A stretch of DNA of 64,000 nucleotides from JAKPQD01 sp029572965 (GCA_035374585.1 DAOSPF010000007.1:13429-77428); one strand, 5' to 3'; positions 43,130 through 52,776 are shown, counted from the first letter of the stretch. Program-made: numbers and translations. Notes: generated from the letters alone by a model not told the origin.

Positions 43130-43888
43130 TTATCCTTTCTTTTTTCTTATCAAATCAACAATTCCATTGATAATGGTTAGTGGGTGTGCTGGGTTTCCTG
43201 GTATATATAAGTCTATCGGGTACTTTTCAAGGAATGACCTTTCCAATGCCGGACTATCAGCATAAATGCCACCACTAATAGCATCAGTTCCGGCAAGGAT
43301 AATTACTTTAGGGTCAGGGGTTGCATTGTAGCAGCGTTCAAGTGGTTCTGCCATGTTGGCCGAAATAGGGCCGGTAATAAGGATGCCATCTGCGTGACGT
43401 GGTGAGGCAACAAAGTCTATACCAAAGCGGCTAATATCAAACTGAACGTTGTTAGAAGCATTCAGCTCCCATTCGCAGCTGTTGTCTCCGGCGGCAGATA
43501 CCTGGCGAAGCTTAAAGGAGCCACTAAAAAGCTGTTTAATCTCTTTTCGAATTATTGATTGGTCAAGTGTTACAGGGTTCTCATCTCCTTCTTTAACTAT
43601 AAGCCTTTCTCTGACATTGGTTGCTATTTTATAATCTGTAGTAAACCTTATTTTTTGAGGAAAAGCTAAAGCACATTCTCCACAAAACACACATTTACCA
43701 AGGTCTATGCTTACAGGGTTTAAACCAATAGCTTTTACCGGGCATAAAGCAGTTAACTTATCTTCGTCCACTTTGATATTGCTGGCAATAACAGGACGGC
43801 CTTTAAAAATACCCGGTACTTTGGCAGTTGTAACATCCGGGATATATTGTTTCCCGTTGTGCCATAATATTTTGATATTTTCTAACAT
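43130..43888 (-). CDS. Ehr/Hyf-type small subunit (NuoB/HycG-like) fused to a ferredoxin domain
   Basis: 252 residues. The N-terminal part (about 1-85) carries one 4Fe-4S ferredoxin motif: Cys in LCPVKAI and three Cys in KCVFCGECALAFP; the fourth Cys of the second site is Phe. The C-terminal part follows HycG/HyfI (SRFGIDFVASPRHADGILITGP, ISGGIY, IPGNPAHP). Only the first cluster Cys (DNSCEWEL) survives: the usual GxCA is GTDA and PGCPP is PGNPA, so the proximal N2-type cluster probably cannot form. Last gene of the seven-gene operon, 12 bases after the large subunit. Confidence 0.85.
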   Translation of the reverse strand: MLENIKILWHNGKQYIPDVTTAKVPGIFKGRPVIASNIKVDEDKLTALCPVKAIGLNPVSIDLGKCVFCGECALAFPQKIRFTTDYKIATNVRERLIVKEGDENPVTLDQSIIRKEIKQLFSGSFKLRQVSAAGDNSCEWELNASNNVQFDISRFGIDFVASPRHADGILITGPISANMAEPLERCYNATPDPKVIILAGTDAISGGIYADSPALERSFLEKYPIDLYIPGNPAHPLTIINGIVDLIRKKKG

Positions 43889-43900
43889 AGTTCTCAGGTT

Positions 43901-45406
43901 TTATAAGTCGTGTCCGCAATAGGACAAGTTGAAACTCTTGTTACAAATAGGAAAATCAGATATCTCGTTATTTCTGACTGCAAGCTCAAGGGCCTTCCAG
44001 TTATGAAACGAAGGGTCTTTTATTTTATATACTTTTAGCATGCCTTTATTGTCTGTAATGGCACAATGGCATACTTCACCACGCCACCCTTCTGTAAGCG
44101 AGATAACAAAAGTATCAGCTTGGGCAGTATAATTGGAAGCGTCAACTTTCTTAAATTCCGGGATGTTGTTTATCCAGTTGCGTATGTAGCCAATAGATTG
44201 TCTTATTTCTTCTTTTCGTATTTGTGTCCTGGAATATACATCTCCATGACGTTTGACAACGGGTTGATGGTTCATGTTTTTGTAGTTGGCATAAGGGTGC
44301 GACATCCTGATGTCGCGCTTAAGGTTGCTCATGCGTGCAGCCATTCCAACGGCTCCAATTTGATATATCTGATCATTTTCAACAACTCCTGTACGCTCCA
44401 AACGTCCTAAGGCTGAAGGGAGCTTGAATAGCTGGGTTGCCATTTCTTCAAAGTCTCGTTCATAAATAGTAAGGATTTCCAAAAAACGTTTGCCTAATGC
44501 CTCGGTGAATGGATAGTTAAAACCACCAACCCTGATAAGCCCTTTGCAAAGACGGTTTCCACACCACTCTTGGAAAAAGTTGACCATAGGTGTCCTTAGT
44601 CGGCCAAAGACTGCACTACCCAATTGGTAAGCAATATCTGTACATATAGCACTCATATCTCCTGTATGAATAGCTATACGTTCAATTTCTTGTGCTAAAG
44701 AACGTCCAAATGCTGTACTTTTGTCAGTTTCAATATTGCATAGGCTTTCCCAGAGCTGTGCAAAAGCAGTTGCATGCTCTACAGCACTATCTCCGGCAAT
44801 ACTTTCGGCAATGGTTATGCGTTCATTCAGGCTTTGTTTTTGCAACATAAGTTGTTCAACTCCTCTATGCTGGTATCCAAGCTGTATTTCGAGGTGTAAG
44901 ATTTGTTCGCCATGACAAATAAACCTGAAATGCCCGGGTTCTATTACCCCTGCATGTATTGGGCCAACACCAACTTCATGTAATTCTTCGCTACTGCCTT
45001 TTAAAAAAGGATAATTTTCAATAGTTTGCTGTTTGTTGGCCCTGTTAAAAGGATATCTGACAGGCTTTAGCCAGGGATGTCCTTCAAATTTCACCCCAAA
45101 GTTCTCGTATACTTCTCTTTCAAACTTATCAAAAGCAGGAACATCAATTGTTAATGATGGATATGAAGCGTCAGTTTCAACATTTGTGGACAATACATTA
45201 ATACTTTGCTCCTGGTCATCAGCAATACAACAAATAAGCTTTATGTTATTATTTTCGCGATAACCAAAATAATTTACTATGTGGCAATGTATTTTATCCT
45301 TTACCAAGCTGGTACAGATGTCTGTAAACTCTTTGTAAGTCAGTTCGGGTATGGTTTTTACAGGAACTGGCTCGTTGTTTTTAACAGATATAAACTTGTT
45401 TGTCAT
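43901..45406 (-). CDS. Ehr/Hyf-type large subunit (HycE/HyfG-like, NuoCD-fused), lacking Ni-Fe ligands
   Basis: 501 residues. An N-terminal NuoC-like domain (about 1-140; FEREVYENFGVKFEGHPWLKP) is fused to a NuoD/[NiFe]-large-subunit domain (HGEQILHLEIQLGYQHRGVEQLM, with the HRGxE motif). Hydrogenases bind Ni-Fe through CGxC near the start and DPCxxC at the end. Here the first is replaced by AGDSAVEH (in ITIAESIAGDSAVEH), and the end reads FNLSYCGHDL with one Cys. It is therefore unlikely to be a hydrogenase. It overlaps the upstream HyfF-like gene by 4 bases. Confidence 0.88.
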   Translation of the reverse strand: MTNKFISVKNNEPVPVKTIPELTYKEFTDICTSLVKDKIHCHIVNYFGYRENNNIKLICCIADDQEQSINVLSTNVETDASYPSLTIDVPAFDKFEREVYENFGVKFEGHPWLKPVRYPFNRANKQQTIENYPFLKGSSEELHEVGVGPIHAGVIEPGHFRFICHGEQILHLEIQLGYQHRGVEQLMLQKQSLNERITIAESIAGDSAVEHATAFAQLWESLCNIETDKSTAFGRSLAQEIERIAIHTGDMSAICTDIAYQLGSAVFGRLRTPMVNFFQEWCGNRLCKGLIRVGGFNYPFTEALGKRFLEILTIYERDFEEMATQLFKLPSALGRLERTGVVENDQIYQIGAVGMAARMSNLKRDIRMSHPYANYKNMNHQPVVKRHGDVYSRTQIRKEEIRQSIGYIRNWINNIPEFKKVDASNYTAQADTFVISLTEGWRGEVCHCAITDNKGMLKVYKIKDPSFHNWKALELAVRNNEISDFPICNKSFNLSYCGHDL

Positions 45407-46836
45407 GCGATCAGTTTTAAAGATCCGTTAATAAGCTCAATCAAAATTGATGGAGGGCAATAGGCCATCCAAATGGCAAGTCCAAGAAGTATGTATTGTG
45501 AAAGTGACTCCCATGGCTTGATTACAGGTACCCGTTCTTCATTAAAGTCAATTGGTGGGGTAAACAACAGTTTGAATACGTTAGACCCAAAGCCGTATAT
45601 GATAATGGTGAGCAATATGAACATCAATATTAGTATCAGGTATAGTTTTTGGGCTATCAATGACTGAAATATGAGAAATTCAGATACAAACATGCCCGAA
45701 GGGGGGATGGCTGTCACAGATAAGAAGCCAAGAAGGACAACTATTGCCCCAGTTTTGTTGTATTTGAAGTAATTGCCAATGTCGTAAATGCTTTTACTTT
45801 GATAAACCCAATAAATTTGGTTGTATTGGAAGAACATGACAGGTTTTACCAAGGTGTGTAAAACGATGTGAAGCAGTGCTGCATATACGCCAATGCCTCC
45901 AGCAGCAATACCTATCATCACTATGCCCATGTGTTCAATCCCCGAATAGGCAAACATACGTTTGATGTTTTTTATACGCATCATATATACTGCTGCTACA
46001 AATATAGATAATACTGCAGCTATTAATATCACTGTTTTTGCCCAGTGTTGTAACGGGGTTTTATTTATAAGGGCGTATGTTCTGTATATGCTTATAAATC
46101 CTACATTCATCAAGATGCTTGCAAATAATGCTCCGGCAGGTGCAGGGGCTTTGTCTTTAGCGTCAATTCCAGCCGTGTACATTGGCACAAGGCCTAATTT
46201 AGCTGTAAAACCAATAAATATAAAGATGAAAGAAAGCCTGAGCCAGAACAAATCTGCTTTTGCATAATTGGCATAAAGCGAATCGAAAGTTAAATCTGTA
46301 ATCCCCGCACTCTTAAACGATAAACTCAGGAATAATATACCAATAAACACGAACGTAATGCTGATAGCACAGATAAACACATATTTCCAAACACCTTCAA
46401 GCGCACGGATATTTCTGTGATGGTAAATGAGCATAGAAGCGCTAAGTGTGGTTGCTTCAACAAATATCCAGGTTACCGCCAGGTGGTTGGAAAGATATGC
46501 AGCAGCAGATGCTGTCATTAAGAATATGAGGGCTGAGAAGAACAATCCTTTTGTCCGTGGTGTTTCGCCTTCATTGTGCTTTTCCATGTACCTGTAACCA
46601 TGAAATAATGATGGAATGGCAACAATTGCAAGTGCCAATAGCAAAAGAATTCCAATATGGTCAGGTTTGAAATAAGTAAAGCTCGCTTCTGTATGTATCT
46701 GCAAGTATTGGCTTATGCCAAATACCCATAATTGTATGACATACAGCACTAATAATGAATACATCAGCGATTTATTCTTGTTAAAGAATAGACCGATGCC
46801 AATAAGTGATGATAATATAAGGAATACAGATATCAT
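45403..46836 (-). CDS. HyfF/NuoN-like antiporter-type membrane subunit
   Basis: 477 residues with about 14 membrane helices. Proton-channel features of the Mrp/NuoLMN family are visible: WIFVEATTLSASM (Glu in helix 5), AKLGLVPMYTAG (Lys), IKRMFAYSGIEHMGI (Lys) and SVTAIPPSGMFVSEFLIF. Such subunits move H+ or Na+ coupled to electron flow. It overlaps the large-subunit gene by 4 bases. Confidence 0.92.
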   Translation of the reverse strand: MISVFLILSSLIGIGLFFNKNKSLMYSLLVLYVIQLWVFGISQYLQIHTEASFTYFKPDHIGILLLLALAIVAIPSLFHGYRYMEKHNEGETPRTKGLFFSALIFLMTASAAAYLSNHLAVTWIFVEATTLSASMLIYHHRNIRALEGVWKYVFICAISITFVFIGILFLSLSFKSAGITDLTFDSLYANYAKADLFWLRLSFIFIFIGFTAKLGLVPMYTAGIDAKDKAPAPAGALFASILMNVGFISIYRTYALINKTPLQHWAKTVILIAAVLSIFVAAVYMMRIKNIKRMFAYSGIEHMGIVMIGIAAGGIGVYAALLHIVLHTLVKPVMFFQYNQIYWVYQSKSIYDIGNYFKYNKTGAIVVLLGFLSVTAIPPSGMFVSEFLIFQSLIAQKLYLILILMFILLTIIIYGFGSNVFKLLFTPPIDFNEERVPVIKPWESLSQYILLGLAIWMAYCPPSILIELINGSLKLIA

Positions 46837-46841
46837 AATGT

Positions 46842-47471
46842 TTAATCTTTCAGGTTTCGTAATAAGTCCACATCAGGGTCTTTTAGCACATCGCCTATTT
46901 TGTTGAAGAAGATACCCAGTATTAACACGCTGGCAAAGATATCAAGCATAATTCCGAGGTTCACCAGCATAGGCATCTCATTACCAACTGCCAGCGAGAG
47001 GATAAATACCCCATTTTCAATAATCAGGTAACCAATAACGTGGGTGATAATTTTCCGGCGAGATACAATCAGGTAAAGGCCAGAAAAGAGTGTAGATAAG
47101 GCTACAATAAAAAACGTTTTGTCTATTAGCTTTGAGCTTACAGAACTTGACAAAATGATTGAAATTACTATGATTAAAGTAACAATGATTAATGAAAGAA
47201 AGTTGGGAAGGAATGGTTCAGCTTCACGTGTAATATTATTCCGCTTTATCAGGCTATTTAGAAACCAAGGTACAGCAATGGCTTTAAAAACAATAGTTTC
47301 AAGCATGATAAATGCTACATTCAACGGCTCTACTTTGTCAAGCGTGAGATAGGTGATAGCAAACAACAAAATACCCTGAAATAGAAGGATATGGATGTAA
47401 GTAATCATGCGATTGGCTATACTCATGTAAAGTAATGACATGGCAAGCGCTATTAGTAATATATCCGTCAT
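46842..47471 (-). CDS. HyfE-like membrane subunit (NuoK-related)
   Basis: 209 residues, six membrane helices. HyfE-type proteins of group 4 hydrogenases and Ehr complexes combine a NuoK-like part (GYLIIENGVFILSLAVGNEMPMLVNLG) with extra helices. The conserved Glu in this segment is the NuoK proton-path residue. It lies between HyfC-like and HyfF-like genes with 5-base gaps on both sides. Confidence 0.88.
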   Translation of the reverse strand: MTDILLIALAMSLLYMSIANRMITYIHILLFQGILLFAITYLTLDKVEPLNVAFIMLETIVFKAIAVPWFLNSLIKRNNITREAEPFLPNFLSLIIVTLIIVISIILSSSVSSKLIDKTFFIVALSTLFSGLYLIVSRRKIITHVIGYLIIENGVFILSLAVGNEMPMLVNLGIMLDIFASVLILGIFFNKIGDVLKDPDVDLLRNLKD

Positions 47472-47476
47472 ATCTG

Positions 47477-48382
47477 TTAAATTAACTTTCCTAAAACAAG
47501 TAAAACTCCTAAAAATATTAGCATAGCTACTGAAGTGAGTATAAATACAAACTGTGGGTTGTGGTTCATCCTGAAACGGGCCATAAATGACTCAAACAAA
47601 CCGATTATAAATGCAAATAACACCTGGATGCCTAAAAATATTGGAATTGCAATGGTAAATGGCATGGAAGTAATGAAAAAGTTGGCAATCAGTGCTCCGT
47701 AAATGGCAAACTTCAGTTGTGCCGAGTAAAGAATAAGGCCAAGGTCAAATCCACTGTTGTCCAAAATCATTACTTCGTGTATCATTGTAAGCTCAAGGTG
47801 TGTCTTTGGGTCATCTATTGGCATGCGACTGTTTTCAATCATTGCAATAAACATCAATACAAAAGCCGCCAATATGCCAATCATGTATGCATTTTCGCTT
47901 CTCAAATGCAGGTTGTTAAAGATGTCTGCAAATGACGACTGGCCTGTAAACAAGGCAAAAGAGCCCATGAGAATAAAAAATGCAGGCTCTGTAAGCATTG
48001 AATATAGGGCTTCACGACTCGCCCCCATTCCTTCAAAGCTGCTCCCGGTATCGAGCGAGGAGATTATCATCATAAACTTTCCCAGTGCAAGCACATAAGC
48101 AAACATCACAAAATCTCCCTGAAAAGACAATATTCCTTTTTCTCCGCCAAAAGGGACAAGCAATGCAGCCATTATCAATGATGCAAAGTAAATACTTGGC
48201 GCTATCTGAAATACAAAGCTCGTGGTTTTGCTGTAAACAGCGCCTTTTCGCCACAATCGTACAATGTCCTTCATAGGCTGCAGTATTCCGGGGCCTTTAC
48301 GTCCCGATGCCAGGCTCTTGGTTCGTATTATGACGCCCGAAAATACAATGCTTACCAGCACTATCAGGATGAAACTAATCAT
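47477..48382 (-). CDS. HyfC/HycD-like membrane anchor subunit (NuoH-related)
   Basis: 301 residues, about eight helices. Conserved NuoH-type features: GRKGPGILQPMKDIVRLWRK near the start and the charged loop MIENSRMPIDDPKTHLELTMIHE, which in complex I links the redox module to the proton channel. Keeping this loop argues that energy coupling is retained. Start overlaps the stop of the upstream antiporter-like gene by 4 bases (ATGA). Confidence 0.93.
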   Translation of the reverse strand: MISFILIVLVSIVFSGVIIRTKSLASGRKGPGILQPMKDIVRLWRKGAVYSKTTSFVFQIAPSIYFASLIMAALLVPFGGEKGILSFQGDFVMFAYVLALGKFMMIISSLDTGSSFEGMGASREALYSMLTEPAFFILMGSFALFTGQSSFADIFNNLHLRSENAYMIGILAAFVLMFIAMIENSRMPIDDPKTHLELTMIHEVMILDNSGFDLGLILYSAQLKFAIYGALIANFFITSMPFTIAIPIFLGIQVLFAFIIGLFESFMARFRMNHNPQFVFILTSVAMLIFLGVLLVLGKLI

Positions 48383-50424
48383 AATGCTTTGGTTTTTAAA
48401 AAGTTCAACAAAGTGTCTATATTTTGGTTTATTGATGTGTAAATCAGTATAATCATGATAAATACCAGGCCATAAAGCAGGTAAACCTGTATATTGCCGT
48501 TTTGCAGGAACGTAAACCTGTTTAATGCCAGCCTTAACAATTTTATAGGCTTATCAATCAGCCATATTTCAATGTAATCAAGTATATGCGTTGAATGTTC
48601 TATCTTTGAAGGATACAAACCCTTTGCAGCCTTCTTTTTCTTTATTGTTTTAAAAATAAACTCAGCTAACTTCCTATATTCTCTGATAAAAGAGCTGCCT
48701 GAATATTGCATGGCTACTGTTTCTCCGGTATAACCGCATCCCCAGGTATGATCTTCTTTTTTGACTTTATTTACAACTATAGCTTTTCTGAGAATGATTA
48801 CTGTTGCTATGATTAAGATAAAACAAATCGAGAACCACCCAATATGGGTAGCTTCGCGTAAATACGTTTCGATTTCAGGCTGATAAATGACAAATTGCGA
48901 GGTATGTACTTTCAATGATGAAATAAGAGAAAATAAGGTTTTGTTCAATAAAAATGGTGCAAATCCAATGATAGCAATTGCTATAGCTAATAAAAACAAG
49001 GGATATATCATATTTCCATTGTCTGTATTTTTGTATTCAAGCTTTGTTTCACGTTTATTGCCTAAAAATATTATTCCTGTTGCTTTGGTAAAGCACATCA
49101 ATGCCAAACCGCCTATCAACGCCATGATGATAATACCAAACAATGCCCAAAATGATAAGATAAAATAACCCCCTTGCAAGCCATTATACAACCCGACATA
49201 CATCATAAATTCGGATACAAAACCGTTAAATGGAGGAATTCCGCATATTGCAATAGCTCCACTCATGAAAAGCATTGTGGTTTTTGGCAATTGTTTGTTC
49301 AATCCCCCTAAACGGTCAATATTCATAGTATGGGCCGACTGATATATGTTTCCAGAACAAAAGAATAACAATGATTTAAAGAGTGCATGGTTCCAAACAT
49401 GCAGTAATGCCCCGCTGAACCCTAATACAAAAAGCAAAGGCATGTTGTAGGCTATGCCAAGGCAGCCAATGCCTATACCAATGCCAATCAGACCTATATT
49501 TTCAATGCTATGATAGGCGAGCATCTTTTTAAGGTTGTGTTGTACTATGGCAAGCATAACACCATATAGCCCGGAAACCAATGAAAGAAATAAAATGATG
49601 TATCCTGTTATGCAAAAATCAGGATGCACAATGAATAACATGCGAATAATGCCAAAAATACCAATTTTTATAACCACTCCGGACATAATTCCTGATATAT
49701 GTGCAGGAGCAGCCGGGTGTGCAACCGGAAGCCATACATGAAACGGAAATATACCTGCCTTTATCCCAAATCCTATGAAAAATAACCCGTAAATTATAAG
49801 CTTGGTGCTGTTAGGTGCTGATAACATATAGCTGGCCATAGCTTCAAAATCGTAAGAACCTGTATTAGCTTTTCCCCAAAGAAATGCGACAAAAAGCATT
49901 AGCAATCCTATATGTGACACGATAAAATAATACATACCAGCTCGAAGTACTTCGCTTTTATGGCTTTCAAAAATTACCAATACGGTAATGCTTATGGTCA
50001 TTATTTCCCAAACAAAAAGAAAAACTAAGCTGTTTTGTATAAGACAAATATCTATTAATGATATAAGACCAAGTATGAAAGCTGCATAGTGTAGTTTTGT
50101 TTCTGAAGTCCTTTCGGGGTAATGTTTTAAATATCCCTTACTATAAAAATAGCCTATAGTAAAAACGAAAGCAATAATACTTATAAACCAAGCTGAGAGA
50201 TAATCAGCTTTTAGTGTTATCGGGCCTGTGATAATATTACCAGAATAAGTAAAAATTTGGGTACCGTTATAGAAAACCAATACAGATAAAGCAATAGAGA
50301 GAGAAAAGAGTAAACAAAAAACAACAGATGTCATCATTTTATTAGCTTTTGAGCCCACCAAAGGGATGGCAACAACTGCTGCCAGTCCTATTATATTGAG
50401 TATTTCAAAGCCAGGTTTAATCAT
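48379..50424 (-). CDS. HyfB-like antiporter-type membrane subunit, second copy
   Basis: 681 residues, about 16 helices. NuoL/HyfB features: FVWEIMTISITVLVIF (Glu), GIKAGIFPFHVWLPVAHPAAPAHISG (Lys and His), LKKMLAYHSIENIGLIGIG (Lys) and GIPPFNGFVSEFMMY. The C-terminal extension carries TWGCGYTGETVAMQYSGSSF, the HyfB hallmark. It is a tandem paralogue of the next gene upstream (50440). Confidence 0.92.
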   Translation of the reverse strand: MIKPGFEILNIIGLAAVVAIPLVGSKANKMMTSVVFCLLFSLSIALSVLVFYNGTQIFTYSGNIITGPITLKADYLSAWFISIIAFVFTIGYFYSKGYLKHYPERTSETKLHYAAFILGLISLIDICLIQNSLVFLFVWEIMTISITVLVIFESHKSEVLRAGMYYFIVSHIGLLMLFVAFLWGKANTGSYDFEAMASYMLSAPNSTKLIIYGLFFIGFGIKAGIFPFHVWLPVAHPAAPAHISGIMSGVVIKIGIFGIIRMLFIVHPDFCITGYIILFLSLVSGLYGVMLAIVQHNLKKMLAYHSIENIGLIGIGIGIGCLGIAYNMPLLFVLGFSGALLHVWNHALFKSLLFFCSGNIYQSAHTMNIDRLGGLNKQLPKTTMLFMSGAIAICGIPPFNGFVSEFMMYVGLYNGLQGGYFILSFWALFGIIIMALIGGLALMCFTKATGIIFLGNKRETKLEYKNTDNGNMIYPLFLLAIAIAIIGFAPFLLNKTLFSLISSLKVHTSQFVIYQPEIETYLREATHIGWFSICFILIIATVIILRKAIVVNKVKKEDHTWGCGYTGETVAMQYSGSSFIREYRKLAEFIFKTIKKKKAAKGLYPSKIEHSTHILDYIEIWLIDKPIKLLRLALNRFTFLQNGNIQVYLLYGLVFIMIILIYTSINQNIDTLLNFLKTKAL

Positions 50425-50439
50425 TTCTTTTATTTTCCT

Positions 50440-52434
50440 TTATCTGATGATATTCCAGAATGATCCTATCAATATAATCAACAAAAATACTATTCCGTAC
50501 AACAAATATAATTGAACTTGCCCGTTTTGTATGAACCTGAACAAAGAAATCATACGGTTAACCAAATTTGTAAAGGGTTCTATAATATACACATCAAAAA
50601 TGTCATGGTAGCGTATGGAAAATTTCAATTTTTGTATATAAATACCCTTTCTTTCTTTAGGTTCTAAAAGCTTTTGAGAAGGGATAATAGGTAAAAGTTT
50701 TGCCAATGTCTCGGAAAATGAGCGTCCTGTGTATTGTGTAGCTTTAGCCGGGCCGGTATATCCGCATCCCCATGTTTCGAAGGTTGTTTCTGGTAATTTT
50801 GAGGTTAAAGCCTGTCTTATGGCAAAAACAAGCCCGATAATCAATATAAAACAAGCACTACATAGTGCTACATTGCTTAAAATATGAGGAGAACAAGCAG
50901 ATATACTATTGGATATATTGTATATAGTGGATAGTTTGTTGGATGAGTCCGAAACTAATGAAATATAAAAGGAAGGAAAAAAAGCGATGCTCAACATAGC
51001 TGCAATAATGATAAATTGAGGCAATAGCATTGCCCAGTTTACCTCTTTTGGTTGGTGTTCCAGTTTCTTGCGGGTATTACCGAGGAATATCAAACCAAAG
51101 TTTTTAGTAAATGTAAATATCGAGATGCCTCCTGATATGGCCAGTACAGCCATAGATAAAATAAAAAGCATTGAAATTTCTGTATTGCTGTAGCTCAACC
51201 CTGCAATCATTGATTTGTAAAGTACAAATTTTGATACAAAACCGTTAAAAGGTGGAATACCGCATATTGCAATTCCCCCAATAAGAAATATTGCAGCTGT
51301 ATAGGGCATAAATTTAATCAAACCGCCTAAATGTTCAATGTTTTTTGAGTGAGTCTGTCTGTAAACGCTTCCTGCGCTATAAAAAAGTAGTGTTTTAAAT
51401 AACGAATGATTCAGAATATGCAATAAAGCTGCTGTAAAACCTAACCATGATATTAAATGTTCATTTATTCCTTTTCCAATTAATCCTATACCAATTCCAA
51501 TGCCAATAATACCAATGTTTTCAATAGTACAATAAGCTAACATCCGCTTAAAATCAGAGCGTAAACCAGCATTTGCTATGCCAAATAACGTGGTGACAAG
51601 GGACAAAACAAGTATGAAAGTGCCAATGGTCGTATATTCCATAGGGAGATATAATACCACCCTGATAATACCATAAATACCGAGCTTGACAAGTAAGCCT
51701 GACATCATCCCCGATATATGCGAAGGTGCAGCAGGGTGAGCTATGGGGAGCCAGGTGTGAAACGGGACAAAACCAGCCTTAATAGCAAAGCCCGCAAAGA
51801 AAAGCCCAAAAATAACAAGCACAATATGCTTATTGTTAAGGAGTGCTATATTGCTAAAGTCTGAACTTCCGGTATTTATAAATAACAGAATGAATGCACT
51901 AATTAAGAGTAGCACACCCACGTGCATTTGAACAAGATAGTTTAGTGCAGCCCTTATGCTAATTCGTTTTTGGTATTCAAACATTACCAATACCATCGAT
52001 GTTAGCGACATTACTTCCCATGCTATTAAAAAACCAAAACCCTGCTGAAATACACAAACGCCAATCATGGAAAGATGAAATAACGGTAAAGTCATGTAAT
52101 GTATCCATTTATTTGTTGGTAGTTGGTAACTCTTCAGATAAAATATACCATAAATACTGCCTTGCAACACCCCAAAATTGATAATCAACACTAACCATGC
52201 CGAAAGTGAATCCAATTGAATATTTAAAGTGCCCAAATTATGCGGCAATAAAAACTTTTCAACTATTGGATAACCTGTTATTGCTGATAAAGAAGGAATA
52301 GAAGTGAGTATAATACCCGTTAGCAAAGTCAAAAATAATAGAATATCCTGGCCTTTATTACTTAACAGGCCGGTAAATAATGCATTAATTAATACAATGA
52401 TAAAGCAAATAGCAATAATAGAAATAAGTTCCAT
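50440..52434 (-). CDS. HyfB-like antiporter-type membrane subunit, first copy
   Basis: 664 residues, about 16 helices, first gene of the operon. Features: IAWEVMSLTSMVLVMFEY (Glu), AIKAGFVPFHTWLPIAHPAAPSHISG, FKRMLAYCTIENIGIIGIG and GIPPFNGFVSKFVLYKSM, and a C-terminal TWGCGYTGPAKATQYTGRSF. In this copy FVSEF is FVSKF. Having two HyfB-like subunits plus HyfF suggests three ion channels in one complex. Confidence 0.92.
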   Translation of the reverse strand: MELISIIAICFIIVLINALFTGLLSNKGQDILLFLTLLTGIILTSIPSLSAITGYPIVEKFLLPHNLGTLNIQLDSLSAWLVLIINFGVLQGSIYGIFYLKSYQLPTNKWIHYMTLPLFHLSMIGVCVFQQGFGFLIAWEVMSLTSMVLVMFEYQKRISIRAALNYLVQMHVGVLLLISAFILLFINTGSSDFSNIALLNNKHIVLVIFGLFFAGFAIKAGFVPFHTWLPIAHPAAPSHISGMMSGLLVKLGIYGIIRVVLYLPMEYTTIGTFILVLSLVTTLFGIANAGLRSDFKRMLAYCTIENIGIIGIGIGIGLIGKGINEHLISWLGFTAALLHILNHSLFKTLLFYSAGSVYRQTHSKNIEHLGGLIKFMPYTAAIFLIGGIAICGIPPFNGFVSKFVLYKSMIAGLSYSNTEISMLFILSMAVLAISGGISIFTFTKNFGLIFLGNTRKKLEHQPKEVNWAMLLPQFIIIAAMLSIAFFPSFYISLVSDSSNKLSTIYNISNSISACSPHILSNVALCSACFILIIGLVFAIRQALTSKLPETTFETWGCGYTGPAKATQYTGRSFSETLAKLLPIIPSQKLLEPKERKGIYIQKLKFSIRYHDIFDVYIIEPFTNLVNRMISLFRFIQNGQVQLYLLYGIVFLLIILIGSFWNIIR

Positions 52435-52492
52435 TGGTCAATGTTCGAAATGTGACTTTTGTTATGAATTTCAAAAAATTGGTTAGAAGGGG

Positions 52493-52500
52493 CAAAATTA
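52493..52500 (-). promoter_or_regulatory. -7 promoter box for the Ehr-like operon
   Basis: Reverse strand reads TAATTTTG, 59 bases ahead of the first gene's ATG; no other candidate is closer. Confidence 0.5.
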
Positions 52501-52632
52501 GTCGTTATAATTTTTAAAAAGGCATCAATTTTTATGAAACTTGTTAACTGTTATCGAAAAAATAATTAACAGTTATTGACTTTTATTAAGTTTAGTTATA
52601 TATTTGAAAAGCTAATTCCAAAAAAGGTTTAG

Positions 52633-52640
52633 TAAATTTG
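52633..52640 (+). promoter_or_regulatory. -7 promoter box for a possible short RNA
   Basis: TAAATTTG, with another TATATTTG at 52599-52606. A hairpin terminator begins about 16 bases later, so transcription from here would make only a very short RNA. Confidence 0.35.
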
Positions 52641-52656
52641 GGTTAATTTAGGGTAG

Positions 52657-52693
52657 AGGCAGCTTATATGAAAATATGAGTTGCCTTTTTTAT
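52657..52693 (+). terminator. Terminator-like hairpin in the clpP leader region
   Basis: AGGCA/TGCCT arms and an ATAT/ATAT inner stem, followed by six T. There is no complete gene on this strand upstream, so it may stop a short RNA or act as an attenuator. Confidence 0.5.
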
Positions 52694-52776
52694 TCAAAAA
52701 AATTATAAACTTTTTGTCAGAGAATATTGTTGAAAGATGAAAACGATTTCTAAAAAACATTTCTTTTGAAAAAACG

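Noticed and set aside
43130..52434. A functional group 4 [NiFe]-hydrogenase (Hyf/Hyc type).
   Set aside because: The large subunit lacks both CxxC pairs and the small subunit lacks most cluster ligands, and no maturation genes (hyp) are nearby.
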